The notes below the pieces were generated by a model that saw nothing but the letters and a program-made list of their open reading frames with translations, made no database searches and was not told the DNA's origin. Of a stretch of 64,000 bases of DNA, positions 27,449-38,998 are shown in pieces (position 1 is the first letter of the stretch; each line of letters begins with the position of its first letter). A program made the position numbers and the translations under genes. The stretch lies in contig OY986975.1 in the NCBI GenBank assembly GCA_963920575.1, positions 22,041,897 through 22,105,896 of the forward strand, written 5' to 3'. Source of the DNA: Narthecium ossifragum. Lineage: Eukaryota; Streptophyta; Magnoliopsida; Dioscoreales; Nartheciaceae.

Positions 27449-27566
27449 GACTCTGTTAGTATAATTTTTTTGCACTTGTTTCCCGTCACGGTTAGGCCGC
27501 ACGAAGAGATCGTGAGCATCGTCTACGGCTGTATCAAAACCATCTCCGTCGGGACCTTTGTAGCCC

Positions 27567-27998
27567 ATGTTCACCCACCACCTCTCAACTCCTCGCAGCG
27601 CCGCTGTCATCCGCCTTTCTCCCATCGATGCCGAGATCCTCTACCGCCACCGATTCTCCGCCACGGAGTTCTTCCCGAGCGGCATCGATGATGTGCTCCG
27701 CAACCAGCTCTTCGTCAAGACCTTCCTTGTCGTGTATAGAGGCAACGGGGAGGCGGTGGCGTGGGAGGGAGCAGAGGTGTTCCTGGCGGCGCCGCCGGAA
27801 TCCTGGGCGGTCGCGAGCGTGTGGGACTGCGGCGGAGTGTTCCAGCCCGAGCTACGCGGCTCCGGACAACCCGTCAAGGGACGACACCATCTAGTCGACG
27901 ATGTCCAAATAGGCCTCCTATGTCTTCCTCATAGCCTCGAACATAGCTTTGAGCACTGCCTGGTGGTTCATCGTCGGCACCGAGCTGGATCGCTATGA
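27567..27998 (+). CDS. Unrecognised GC-rich ORF, possible gene fragment
   Basis: A 143-codon frame begins at an ATG at 27567 and contains IDAEILYRHRFSATEFFPSG and a tryptophan-rich segment (PESWAVASVWDCGGVF). The first 110 residues look like plausible coding sequence with GC-rich third positions; the rest is less convincing. I do not recognise the family. It lies between the tandem array and a solo LTR, so it may be a remnant of a gene broken by transposons. It could equally be a chance frame. Confidence 0.3.
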   Translation: MFTHHLSTPRSAAVIRLSPIDAEILYRHRFSATEFFPSGIDDVLRNQLFVKTFLVVYRGNGEAVAWEGAEVFLAAPPESWAVASVWDCGGVFQPELRGSGQPVKGRHHLVDDVQIGLLCLPHSLEHSFEHCLVVHRRHRAGSL

Positions 27999-28053
27999 GT
28001 ATTCCTTTAGTTTATGTTCAAACTCCAGTTTTTCTCTGCTCCACTCGTACTTC

Positions 28054-30236
28054 CACCCTGTCGCGCCCCGACCCGCAGAGCGCACCCGGGCCGGGACACG
28101 AGGGGGGAAAAACGAACACCACAACCACTAGCCTCAACTGGCGAAAACAGTTGAGACTAAGGCCCAGCTGGCGGAAACAGCTGGACAGCACAGAGAAAGA
28201 GCGGAAGCAAGCTACTAAACCACAACTATTAACATTTATTACAAAAACGGTAATAAAAGAGTTAACAGAGTTTAGTACATCAAACCACAAGGGATCAACA
28301 GTCCCCAAAAAGAAACTGCAACACCCACCGGGGTCTCCGCGAAGGCGCACACGAACCCATCCTAACCCTCAGACATGGTCAGGATCCGGCCACCTGCAAC
28401 TGCAACAAACACAGTCCAGGTAGGCATGAGCAACAGCTCAGTAGGGTCCTACTCTACAACTCCCACACACACAAGGCTAAAGCAACCGGACACACTCTGA
28501 TGCCAAATACCGAGGCTTGCCAAGGATCCCACAATCCCATCAATAACCCGAAGGGTTCCTGTCCTAGGTGCGTATCTTCGATAACACCACTACTCAGGGG
28601 TGGGCAACTCCGACATTCCCTGACACAGGGTGGACACGACGCAACCAGTAGGACCCCCTTCTCCAAGCGGGATCTCCGCACTTGGCGGAACAACCGAAGT
28701 TAAGACTACCATCACTCGGTACTCTAAGCAGCAGATTCAACACCCACCCAACCTATCCTAGCATGTCTAATGCACAGGAAAAAGGGCAGGATAAGTATGA
28801 TAAAGCTGTAAACAAACAACACAGCAAGGGCACACCTTCGGCCCATTTATACTAAACACTCCCGAGGGTAATGACTCCCTCGGTTCACCACAAAGCGGTA
28901 AGGGCATACCGTCAGCCCATTTATTCTACACACCTGGGAGGCATCACCCTCCCAGTTCAACCACAAAGCGATGAGCATTCATACATAATTCATTACAGGA
29001 TAAACCCCGAGGGTAAAATCGTAAAAAGTCACTTGCATGCGAAGCCCCGCGGGCAAAACTCTTGAAAACCCTCTCTGCTACTGAAGGATCGATCCTCACC
29101 AAGGGAAGGATCGATCATCCAAGCAACAGTGAGCTTCCCTCGCTGTCGAGCCAAAGAAGATCGATCATTCCTCCCAGGGAGATCGATCTCTTTGGTGACA
29201 GAGGGCACCCTTCCAGTCGCACCAGGGAAGATCGATCCTTCCTCCCAGGAAGATCGATCATTCTCGGGACGAAGGGTAACCATGCTTACTAAGGCCCCAT
29301 GATCGATCTCCTCCCATAAGAAGATCGATCATGTGCTGGGCGCAGCAAGCCCACACCAGAGGACCGATCCTTCCTCCCAGAAGGATCGATCACCCAAAGA
29401 TGGGTTCCGGCGTACTTCCGGCCGGAGAACCGCCGGAAAACACAACCAAACCCCACCAAACTTGGTGGGTTGGTAGATCTGAGTACAACGAGGCTACTCA
29501 AGGCCTCAAAACCGGGAAAGAACAACTCCACAAGGAGATCTAAGCAAAACAAAACCCGGATACAAAACCCTCAAACAGCCGGAGTTTAGAAGAAGACCCT
29601 ACTTCCTCAGAGCAGCTTCGATCCACGAAGACTAGCCACGGATCTTCCTCGCCTCTCCACGAACCCAACGAACCTTCAAGCTCCAGGAGAGGTGGCCGGA
29701 GGAGGAAGAACGGAGGAGAGAAAGGAGCGGTCGGAACAGGGGAAGAAGCAGAGCATTCGCGGGAAAGAAGAAGAAGAGGGGAAGGAAGGAGGGGGAGGGG
29801 AAGGGGGAAAGGCCGGGGAAAGCCGGAGAAACCGCGGGAAAGGCAAAGGAGGGGAGCAAAAGTCTCCCCTCCCCTGACATGGGAAGCGACGGCCACCGCG
29901 GTAGCCGTCCTTCGAAAGCCACCGACAAAGACTTCCAGGCACACGTAGGATCGATCATCCTTGCATGCATGATCGATCCTGCTAGCAACAGGATCGATCT
30001 TCACCCCAAGGTGATCGATCTTCTGTGCCCTGAAAGGCAAACTTGGGCTGGGACTCAGGCCCAAGCCCAGAACCCCCAACCTCGGGTCCACCTAACCTTT
30101 CTAACAAACACAACCATCAAGCAAGGCCTGTGTGTGCACAGCCAGTGTGAAAACGACCGCCAAGGCGCAATTTCCCAAATTGCCCTTGGGGTAAACAACA
30201 AGCCGAAGGGATGGAGGGACGGGTCCTCACACACCC
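28054..30236 (-). mobile_element. Solo LTR of a Ty3/gypsy chromovirus with CACCC target duplication
   Basis: The 2173-bp unit 28059-30231 begins TGTCGCGCCCCGACCC and ends TCCTCACA. It is flanked by perfect 5-bp duplications CACCC at 28054-28058 and 30232-30236. No internal coding region is present, so it is a solo LTR left by recombination between two LTRs. It belongs to the same family as the LTR at 30852-33384; both share the landmark GTAGG(C/A)ATGAGCAA followed by CAGTAGGGT. Orientation is taken from that related element, whose pol lies on the minus strand. Confidence 0.9.
29083..30020. repeat. Array of GATCGATC palindromic hairpins in solo LTR
   Basis: About fifteen copies of (G)GATCGATC occur at 29083-29395 and again at 29949-30020, often paired around a self-complementary spacer such as TTCCTCCCAGGAA. 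Each pair can fold into a hairpin of roughly 30 bases. The related LTR at 30852-33384 holds a similar array with a different core (GGTCGATC). Confidence 0.85.
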
Positions 30237-30314
30237 CCTCTTGCTCTCCTCCCACCTCCTCGCTGGCCCACGTTCCTCTTTCCCCTGTTTAGACTCTAGT
30301 TTGGTCCTGTATGA

Positions 30315-30851
30315 TTGAAAGGGGAGATGGGTGGTTGGCTGGGCGGCAACGGGGCCCGCGAGACGGCACCGGAGCTGCATCGTCTCCTGGGTTGCAACAG
30401 GAGGAGGAGCGGGGAAGAGTTAGGCCTCTTAGGAGAAGTCCCAACAATTATGGGTTCTCGTTTCGATGACCCTTCGGTTTTTGCCGGCAATCCAAGCCTA
30501 TGCGGGAAGCTATTAGAGGCGAAGTGCAGTGAAGTGAAGGCCAATAGACAGAATAGGAGGCAAGAGCATTTCATCCTATTGATCAGCATCATCGCATGGA
30601 CCGCCTGCCTCCTATCATTGCCTTACTGCTGTTGCGCCTTCTTCTTAGCTCGTTGGCGACAGCGTTTCCTAGACAGTAGGGTTGCGTGTGAAGAAGCGCA
30701 ACCCCACTTGGGGGGAGCGCTTCCAGCAGAGGAGCAAACCATAGCAGAGGAGAGAATGGTGGTATGACGGTACCAAAGATGGTGATGTTCAGCAATAAGC
30801 TCATGTATGCGGAAACCATCGAGGCCATCAAGCAGTTCGACGAGGAGAATG
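30315..30851 (+). pseudogene. LRR receptor-like kinase fragment, frameshifted and truncated
   Basis: The frame from about 30415 matches the end of an LRR ectodomain and the membrane segment of LRR receptor kinases: SRFDDPSVFAGNPSLCGKLL, a C-terminal cap cysteine, a hydrophobic span (LLISIIAWTACLLSLPYCCC) and the juxtamembrane RWRQRF. After a stop near 30767 the homology continues in another frame (PKMVMFSNKLMYAETIEA..FDEENV), the segment just before the kinase domain in At4g36180-type receptors. It is cut at 30851 by an LTR. The kinase domain is absent from the window. Confidence 0.85.
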
Positions 30852-33384
30852 TGTCACACCCCGACCCAGAAAACCCATCCAGGACGGGGCGTGAGGGTCC
30901 TAACACTATTCATCATCAACCGGCGCAGTACAAGCGGAAAGGATAGACAATTTAAACAAAAGTATTCCAGAGGCTAAGGTGATTTAATCATAAAAATGAC
31001 ATCAAGTCTGAGTTTCAAAATACAGATTTATACCAAATCCCAAACTATCTCCAAAATGGTTACAACATGTTATAAATATATATAAATCCAAAAAGAGTAC
31101 AACTGATCATAACCTCCAACAAAAACCTCAGGCGCCTCTGGATGTACTCGCGCCGCCAAAAGCCGAACCTGCTGGCTCCACTGAGGAGGAACTGCCGCCT
31201 GCACCTGCAAACGCAGCCCGGGTAGGAATGAGCAAAAAGCCCAGTAGGGTTCTACTCTACGGCACACTGAAGGGAGGAAAACAACAACAGTGTTGTCCCC
31301 CAGCCTAAGTCTAAAAGATGCCACGGGTCCCATAACCCACCGATGTCCCAAGGATTCCTGTCATGAAACCTCTCTCCTGAACATGTTACCAGGAGGACCA
31401 CGGAAACAGTAACATGCAGGCTCTAGCCCTTACCCAACATGGATACCACTGCCTGGGGACCACGTCGGGAACTCCTCGGTTGCATCCCTAGCAATTGGCC
31501 TAGGAAGACAACACGACCTCTAAACCTCAAACAAAGATTCAAGCCGACTATCGCAATCCTCAATCATCCGAGATTCAGATCGACAATCACACCCTAATCC
31601 TGACTACCCAGCCACGGTCCTAAGGCTAGATCCGAGCTACCCGAGAGCCTCGGATCGGCGACCTAAAACATCGCCCGCCTAACCTCAAATGCTTCTAATG
31701 CATACAATGCATGACCTTAAGCAAACATCTACCCTAGATGTCTCTATATGTCACATCAGCAGTTATAAGTTTCACAGATATACAATAGCCCTCGGCACTC
31801 GCCGGCAAGAGGCTAAGGTTACACAGTTCCTCATTAGCTAGCACTCATAGCTAGCTAATGGTTAAGCAAACAACTAAGCATTTAATTTCTACCAAACATG
31901 TATTTTCCATCAAAACTTGAATTAAATGCAAGCATAACCATAAGTTTGCAAAAAGGGAGGGAACTCGGATCAAACATCAAACCCGATGAAAGTCTTTTGA
32001 AAACATAATGAAATCCACTTACAAACTTCCCTATATGTTTAAGATTCAATCAAGATTGAAGGCCATTTAAGGAAAACCAGAAAACACTGTTCAAAAGGCC
32101 ACGGACGATGCCACGGTCGATCCGTGCATCGACCGTGGGGCCACGGACGAAGCCACGGTCGATCCGTGGATCGACCGTGAGGCCCACACGAAGAAAACCA
32201 AGGGCGACGGTCGATCCAACCATCGACCCTGAACAGCCCAAAACCAACCAGAGCCTGACGGTCGATGCGACGGTCGACCGTCAGGTAAATGGCGAAAAGG
32301 CTAAGGTCCCACGGTCGATCGATCCATCGACCCTGGGAACCCAAAATCTCAACAGAGCCCGACGGTCGATGCGACGGTCGACCGTCAGGCCCAAAGCAAA
32401 CATACTAAAGCTGGACGGTCGATACATCGATCGACCGTCGAGCCTGACGGTCGATGTACCGATCGACCGTCGAGCTCAAAACGCAGTATTCCGGAAATCC
32501 ATTTTCTAAGATTTGAAGGATCAAAACATGTTAGAATACAATCAAACTTTGCAAGCAAGTGTATTTTGAAGTGAGGGATCTAATGATGCAAAGAAATCCA
32601 TATTTGGACGGTTAAATCCCATTTTAGGTCGGAAAACCAAAACCGACGAAACTTCGACAATACGGAAAACGAACCGTTACAATACCAGAATTTGCAAAGC
32701 AAGAATACAAGGAATAACCTACATTGCACACCAGGAACTACAAGCATTCTAACATGGCATTCACAGCACAACCACACATGCATCCTAACCTAGTAGAACC
32801 CGATCCAAGGATCGAGGTAGAAACACCTAACTCAACAGCAAAGAAGCTCTCCACGCGTCCAGCCAACCTTGCCACGAAGATCCTCTGCTCAAGCTCAGTC
32901 CTCCAAGCTTTAGCCCAGCCGGAGGAGAAGGGGAGAAGGGAGAGGAAGAGGAGCCGTCGGTGGAGAAGAGAAGGAAGAACCAGCCAAGGAAGAGGAGAAG
33001 GGAAGGAGAGAAGAGAGGGGAGCGGGTAGGGGGTTGGAGCCAACTGCTCCAACCACCCTCCACTCACCAGGCCCTCTAATGGGCCGGATCCTCTAACGGG
33101 TCGAAAGCCCGCTCACGAGCCCGATAGCGAGCTCTAGCGCGCCCGATCTGGGATCTTCCGATCCCGGACCCACCTAACCATTCTAAACAATCACATACAT
33201 CAAACCAAGGCCGTGGGTGCAACGCGGGTGTGAAACCGACCACCAGGGGGCATATTTACCAAAATGCCCCTGGGGTCCAAACCGCCACACGATCGCCCGA
33301 TCGTGCCCGACGCGGAACCAAACCAATAGGAAACCGGCTCTCGACCCACGTGATCGAGTCAAGTCCGAGGGACGGGCCCTCACA
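30852..33384 (-). mobile_element. 3' LTR of a Ty3/gypsy chromovirus
   Basis: The plus strand begins TGTCACACCCCGACCC and ends GGGCCCTCACA, so the element reads TGTGAGGGCCC..GTGTGACA on the minus strand. On the inner side, just before the LTR (minus strand), is the motif GGGACGAAATTCTTTTTAAG, characteristic of Tekay/Del-type chromoviruses next to their polypurine tract. The LTR is about 2.53 kb and includes a palindrome array at 32105-32475. Confidence 0.88.
32105..32475. repeat. Array of CGGTCGATC..GATCGACCG palindromes in LTR
   Basis: Eight imperfect palindromes of about 22-28 bases lie within 370 bases, for example CACGGTCGATCC next to GTGGATCGACCGTG, and GACGGTCGAT next to GGTCGACCGTC. 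The central bases vary while the arms are kept complementary. Two units near 32100-32185 lie in a tandem repeat of about 53 bases. Confidence 0.88.
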
Positions 33385-33479
33385 ACCTAAACACCTTAAA
33401 AAGAATTTCGTCCCGAAATTCAAGGTGGAAGCCGGGAAAAAAAAGAGAAACAACTAAGCCTACCTGCACAAACAAGGCT

Positions 33480-34779
33480 ACAGCTAGGGGTGCCAACACC
33501 CGCAACAAGGAACTACCTGAAGAGGTGAACAGTCGGGGAAACTCCCGACGCATGCGATCCTCTCGCTCCCAAGTCAGACTCTCTGCACTGCCGTGTCTCC
33601 ATCTGACCATGACCAACGGTAAAGATCTGCCTCTGAGCACCTGATCCCGTCTGTCCATGATCTGTACTGGCTGCTCTATATAGGTGGCATCCTCCTCAAC
33701 CTCGAGGTCGTCTTGTCTGATCACGTGAGAAGGATCTGGAACATACTTCCTCAGCATAGACACGTGGAAGGTGGGATGAACTGCTGACATGTGCGGAGGT
33801 AGAGCCAACTGGTAGGCGACCGCTCCAACGCGTCCGATGATCTCAAAAGGACCCGTGAACCTCGGCGCTAGCTTGCCCCTGCTACCAAACCTGATCGACC
33901 CTCTGCGCGGGGACACCTTCAGTAGCACTCTGTCGCCAACTGCGAACTCCAGGGGTCGTCGCCTGCGATCTGCGTAGCTCTTCTGCCTGCTCTGCGCTGT
34001 CAGAAGCCTCTGCCTGATCTGTGCCAACCTCTCTGACGACTGCCTGATGATGTCTGGACCGGTAAGAGACGCCTCTCCAACCTCTGTCCAACACACCGGT
34101 GAGCGACACGGTCTGCCGTACAACGCCTCGAAGGGTGCAAAACCCAAACTGGCCTGGAAACTGTTGTTGTAGGCAAACTCCACCAAAGTCACGTGCTGCT
34201 CCCAAGTGCCTCCAGCGTCTAGCACACATGCTCTGAGCATGTCCTCCAAGATCTGGATAGTCCGCTCTGACTGCCCGTCTGTCTGAGGGTGGAAAGTTGT
34301 GTTAAACGTCAGTGCTGTCCCCAAGGAATCCTGGAAGCTGCTCCAGAACCTGCCGGTGAATCTGGGATCTCTGTCTGACACTATCGACACTGGGATGCCG
34401 TGCAGTCGTACTACCTCGTCAATGTACTCTGGCTCAGTCTGGCAACTGGATCCGTCGTCCTCATGGGAAGGAAATGAGCCGATTTGGTCAGTCGATCGAC
34501 AATGACCCAAATCGCATCATTCCCCCTCGGTGTCCTGGGTAGTCCGGTGACGAAGTCCATAGCTATATGTTCCCACTTCCACTCTGGCACTGGAAGTGGC
34601 TGCAGCAAACCTGGGATCCGTCTGTGCTCTGCCTTCACCTTCTGACAGGTGAGGCATCTGGAAACAAACTCAGCTACTGACCTCTTCATCCCGCACCACC
34701 AGAACTGTCGGCGTAGGTCGTGGTACATCTTGGTGCTCCCGGGGTGAACGGCGAAACAGGAGTGGTGGAACTCGTGGAG
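33480..34779 (-). pseudogene. Truncated chromovirus integrase region
   Basis: On the minus strand the end of a gypsy polyprotein is present: the H2C2 zinc-binding segment (HEFHHS..HPG, then CLTCQKVKAEH), the integrase core with the first aspartate (AMDFVTGLP), second aspartate (VSIVSDRDPRFT) and glutamate (DGQSERTIQILED), then the GPF-type C-terminal region and a chromodomain-like tail (VRWRHGSAESLTWERED). A frameshift separates the frames 34728-34411 and 34510-33380. Sequence similarity stops abruptly at about 34779, so reverse transcriptase, gag and the 5' LTR are missing. A retrotransposon relic; not functional. Confidence 0.93.
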
Positions 34780-35318
34780 GAATTTGAAAACAATAATAAT
34801 TGGTTTCTTTCTGGCTCTTTTATCTTATATTATACAATTAAAATTCATTAAAATATGATTTTATAACAAAATGTGTTATTCCCATCTTTAAATTTATAAC
34901 TAATTGGTGATTCAATATATTAACAAATTAATAAATTTATGTACCAACTCCACCGGAATGAAACCAATATATTAATAGAATAAAGATTCATACACATGGA
35001 CATGTGTCATGTGTAATGCACATATCACCTATCGTTAGCCAAGTACCGATATCTTCATTACTACCGATAGCTTCATCTATCCCATCGATAGCCCACTACC
35101 GATGGGATAAATAAAAGAGTCGGCACTTTGACTACCGATCGTGGCATGTGCCAACTTGTGTACAAATCAACACTCATATTAATAATCCACATGTGTTGGA
35201 AGCTCATAAATTATTCAAACTCTAACGCATGTATTAAGATTAGATTCTCACAATGGTGAATTCCACGTACATTCTTTAATTGCTCATCACCTTCACTGTT
35301 AGTATTGCCTCTGCCTTA
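34780..35318. other. AT-rich DNA with TACCGAT-rich repeat
   Basis: No gene is seen. At about 34995-35145 the words ACCGATA and CCATCGATAGC recur in both orientations beside a GTGTAATGCACATATCAC segment that is also found beside the inverted-repeat block at 46.3-46.6 kb. Confidence 0.45.
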
Positions 35319-35725
35319 TCTAATCTTATAAGACAGGGTTTTGATATATCTGACGGCCCACAAGATGCTAGAAGAGTTTTATCTAGCGGTCAAGAAACAC
35401 CCCCGCCACATGAGTTCAGTTATTCCTAAAATGCGGTTATCTTTGTCCTAGGAGATTATGGGGGGGGGGGGTTATTACGTTTCTTATAAACAAGAATCTC
35501 TTATATTTCTTTCTTTTTTTAATCCAAGTAAGCTTTGTTTGCTCCTTGACATGATTGTACATTACAATCTTATTATTTTAGGCATGTCGTTACCCTCTTG
35601 GCATGCAGAAGGTTGCGGCATCCGCATAAAGACGAAGATGTTGCATTTTTTCATTAAAATATATAAATCGTGAATTAATCATGACCAATCAATTAAACCG
35701 TGTCAGGGGCACGGGAATCCACTAG
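35319..35725 (+). mobile_element. Non-autonomous Helitron, family 1, copy A
   Basis: Starts TCTAATCTTATAAGACAG and ends with a short hairpin (CGTG..CACG) eight bases before CTAG. It is inserted exactly between A (35318) and T (35726), as Helitrons are. No Rep/helicase is encoded. A second copy with similar interior words lies at 42542-42855. Confidence 0.8.
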
Positions 35726-35947
35726 TCTATTATATAAGTTACACCACAATCTATCATATATGACTAAAGATACCCCATCTAAATAATGTCTGGATATATC
35801 ATGCGATCGAGATGAAATCACATGCAATAAAAATAATGGTAAGTGCTGGTTATCGAGTGGTTAGAAAAGAGAAGAATGATGAGGGGGGTTACCGTGACAG
35901 ATGGCATGAGAGCCCGTCTAGTTTTAATATAAACACATGAATTTATA
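35726..35947. other. Spacer with a third Helitron-like 3' end
   Basis: A degraded hairpin (CGTGACAGATGGCATG) followed by CTAG at 35918-35921 and a T resembles another Helitron terminus, but no matching 5' end could be placed. Confidence 0.35.
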
Positions 35948-36318
35948 TCAACCTTATAAGGAGCAAAAGCGGTTACAACCGTTTACCTCCTATTAGTTTA
36001 TTTACATGTATATTTTCATAAGTTAACTTTATATATTTTTATCATCTTCCCTAGGTTACTTTTAAATATACATCATTATAATCATAAGGCAGGAGATTAG
36101 TTTTAAATATACATACTTATCTACCTTATAAGATTCAAGGGTAGTTACTTTTATGACTCATCATCTTAGTCATAAACTTATACACACATGGCATACACGT
36201 GTATAAAATTATAATTAAATAAACAAAAAAAGGATAGTGGCTGATATGGCGTAAGTTATAATAGAGATAGTGGGGGCGGGCAGTTAGCCGTGCCAGGTGG
36301 CACGGGTCCACCACCTAG
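35948..36318 (+). mobile_element. Non-autonomous Helitron, family 2, copy A
   Basis: Begins TCAACCTTATAAGGAG and ends with the perfect hairpin CGTGCCAGGTGGCACG, then GGTCCACCA, then CTAG, inserted between A (35947) and T (36319). Length 371 bp and no coding content. Confidence 0.82.
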
Positions 36319-37288
36319 TTTTATACATATCATACCACGATTGTTTCACAGGAAGCTAGGATTCGATGCGAGAGAAAATAGTATTTCTAAAACCATATCT
36401 CATAAAATATACAATGTGAGAGATGATGTGACAAATAAAACCCTTCTTGTGGGTCTATGTTTCTCAAAAAAATAAAAGAAAGTGAGATAATTACTTTTCA
36501 AATATTTAAATTACTGTCGAAGATATTCTAAAATCCTTATTTTCATCTTAAAAATCTATTTATCGAGTGATTATTAGTCCTCACACGAACTCAAAACCTA
36601 TGTTCTAATGGACCGTAAAACACAGTTCTATTATGATCTAAAGCATGTCTTGTTTCTTCATAATTCTGTCCGCTTAATTTTTTTTAATACAATCCCAGTG
36701 GTTGATTCAAAAAAAAAGAAAAAGAAAAAGAAAAAAAAGGTCAATTGCTTCTTAACCAAAAGTATTTAAAAAACAAGGCATCCTGAAAGGACTTTCATTA
36801 TAAACCAAAAACTATCCGTTGTGAAAAATAAGTCCACCACGAAGGTTAGAAACTTAAAAATAAAAGTTTCGTGGGTGAATATGTCAAAGTATCTTCCGTG
36901 CTACGCTTCTTTCACCGCCAAAAGCCAGCTGTATTATAATCCAGCTGGAAACCACCATAGAGAAGAACAGCGCACTTAGTTCGGTGGGCCACCCATCGCT
37001 TCTAACCTACGCCAAGCCGCGTGGGGCCCACCATAAGACGCAAACGAATGACCCCACGTGGGTCTACGGCCATCGACGCCGTATGATGATGATCGTTATG
37101 TTGCATCGGAGATCCGCACGAATCTCGATGTCAGATCGGTCCAACGTATGGGAATCGGAATCGCCTGGTACCGTACCGGAGGATTATTTAATATTTATTT
37201 CCTTTAATGGGCGCCGGATCCGAAACGATTCGGATTGTAATCTCTTATCTTGCAATTTATATCTACCCGTGCAGTTATGTGCCTCCTC
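36319..37288. other. Intergenic left of the assembly gap
   Basis: No gene is recognised. An A/G-rich run lies at about 36708-36740. Open frames that enter the gap are artefacts of unknown bases. Confidence 0.5.
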
Positions 37289-37488
37289 NNNNNNNNNNNN
37301 NNNNNNNNNNNNNNNNNNNNNNNNNNNNNNNNNNNNNNNNNNNNNNNNNNNNNNNNNNNNNNNNNNNNNNNNNNNNNNNNNNNNNNNNNNNNNNNNNNNN
37401 NNNNNNNNNNNNNNNNNNNNNNNNNNNNNNNNNNNNNNNNNNNNNNNNNNNNNNNNNNNNNNNNNNNNNNNNNNNNNNNNNNNNNNNN
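37289..37488. other. Assembly gap, 200 N
   Basis: Exactly 200 unknown bases; the round number suggests a placeholder length rather than a measured one. Sequence on either side is non-coding as far as can be judged. Confidence 0.99.
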
Positions 37489-37847
37489 GCTGGAGCTCAC
37501 ACCGCGCACGAATCATCAAACGAGACGTCGACGATACGACTTGCACCAGTCCACCTGACCGCCAAACCGCCCAAGGCGACCAAGGCCAAAGCCCCTAAGT
37601 GCCTGCCCATCACCACGCGCGGGGGGCAAGCCCACTTTCGTCATGTATTATTAGTATTTGTAAATTGTAATTGCATTTTCACATACTTTTACATTGTGAA
37701 TTCATCATATTGGTATGAATCAAATCTACCTAAAAAAAACATGTTCCTAACCAAATTAAGGATGATGTAAAGTGTGTATCCAAGGAGATGAGGTAGCTCC
37801 ACACATTGGATTGGGTATCAGGATAAGTAATTCAACCGATCGTTTGG

Positions 37848-38064
37848 CCCCGTTTGGTTTGAGGATAATGTGGGGTTGATCCCACTAATCCACTGTTTTA
37901 TTCATGAGTATCAATTATTACTGATTTATTCGTATTTTTTAATCATTATTTATTATCTTGATTTTTTCTATTCAAAAATCCATTATCCCCACTTATTCTC
38001 GTGTTTTCAATTTACATCCAAAATCCATTATTTCCACTTATTTCCTCAAACAAGACCAACCCTT
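37848..38064. mobile_element. Possible MITE with GTTTG-type ends
   Basis: CCCCGTTTGGTTTGAGGATAA at the left and a right end reading, in reverse complement, GTCTTGTTTGAGGAAATAA form imperfect terminal inverted repeats around AT-rich DNA. Target duplications are not clear. Confidence 0.4.
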
Positions 38065-38074
38065 GCAGTGCAGC

Positions 38075-38470
38075 CTTGGATAAGCTCATTCACCACTATA
38101 ATAGTCACACCGACAAAATAAGTCATGGCTTATTGTTTCAACACCTCACATGTGCTATCAATGCATCAAGACACCCATCCATATAAGAGCTGTCTCTAGA
38201 GTACTCGGTACTCCCTGTGGGCCAACTAACACTCATGTAATCCCGGCTTATCCCCGAACCAAACGTTATTCCTGAACCAAACGAGACCTCGCCGTAAGAT
38301 CTTAGATAAGCTCCATGGCCACTATAATAGTCACACCCACAAAATGAGTCATGCATGTCTTATTGTTTCAAACACCTCACATGTGCTATCAAAGAAACAA
38401 GACACGCATCCATATAAGAGCCGTCTGGAGTACTCCCTGCAGGCCAACTAACACTCAGGTAATCCTAGCA
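38075..38470. repeat. Diverged direct duplication of about 165 bp
   Basis: Segments 38075-38240 and 38300-38470 share long words such as CACTATAATAGTCACACC, CACCTCACATGTGCTATCAA and GGCCAACTAACACTCA in the same order. No coding content was recognised. Confidence 0.8.
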
Positions 38471-38801
38471 CGTTTCATTCCAATTAGGACACGTTTCTAA
38501 ACCTAATAAACTCTGACTACATATATCCATATATGCAAGCTACCCACTTAAACCATGTTCATAGCTGAATTGCTTTTCTGGTTAAGTCTCGTCTGTTAGA
38601 TAACAATTTAAATGATCAAATCGATTGATTCCGTTGACGAGTGGTCGTTAAATTTGTGACGAGTTCAAACTATATCTCTGTCAGTCTATTTTATTTATTT
38701 AATATTCTATGTACTCGAGCCCATGTTGAAAATGTTAAATTACAAATATCCGATGAGACTGAAATATGACATCGACCCTGGATTATCATCGAAGCGATTA
38801 A

Positions 38802-38995
38802 GAGTTTATTTGGATACCATGGATCCATGGTATCCGTGCCCGCGAATACCGTCCACGACGTCCGTTCGATTCGAACGGACGTCGAAAATGGGATCCGATC
38901 CGCGCGGAATCCAAATGACGGGATCCCACAAATGGGATTCGCACGTCCAGCGGATTCTGCGGATCCGCTGGAATCCCTGGGTGCCAAACGCACCC
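38802..38995. mobile_element. Tourist-like MITE, copy 3 (194 bp)
   Basis: GAGTTTATTTGG and CCAAACGCACCC ends enclose a palindrome-rich interior with the GATCCGCGCGGAATCCAAA word of copy 1. Perfect TAA target duplications flank it (38799-38801 and 38996-38998). Confidence 0.85.
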
Positions 38996-38998
38996 TAA

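Noticed and set aside
29083..29395. Regularly recurring GATCGATC units resembling a CRISPR-like array
   Set aside because: Spacing is irregular, the units are self-palindromic, the sequence is inside a plant LTR, and no cas genes exist in this eukaryotic context.
36984..37770. Long open frames crossing the N gap
   Set aside because: They are open only because unknown bases are read as X; the flanking sequence shows no coding character.
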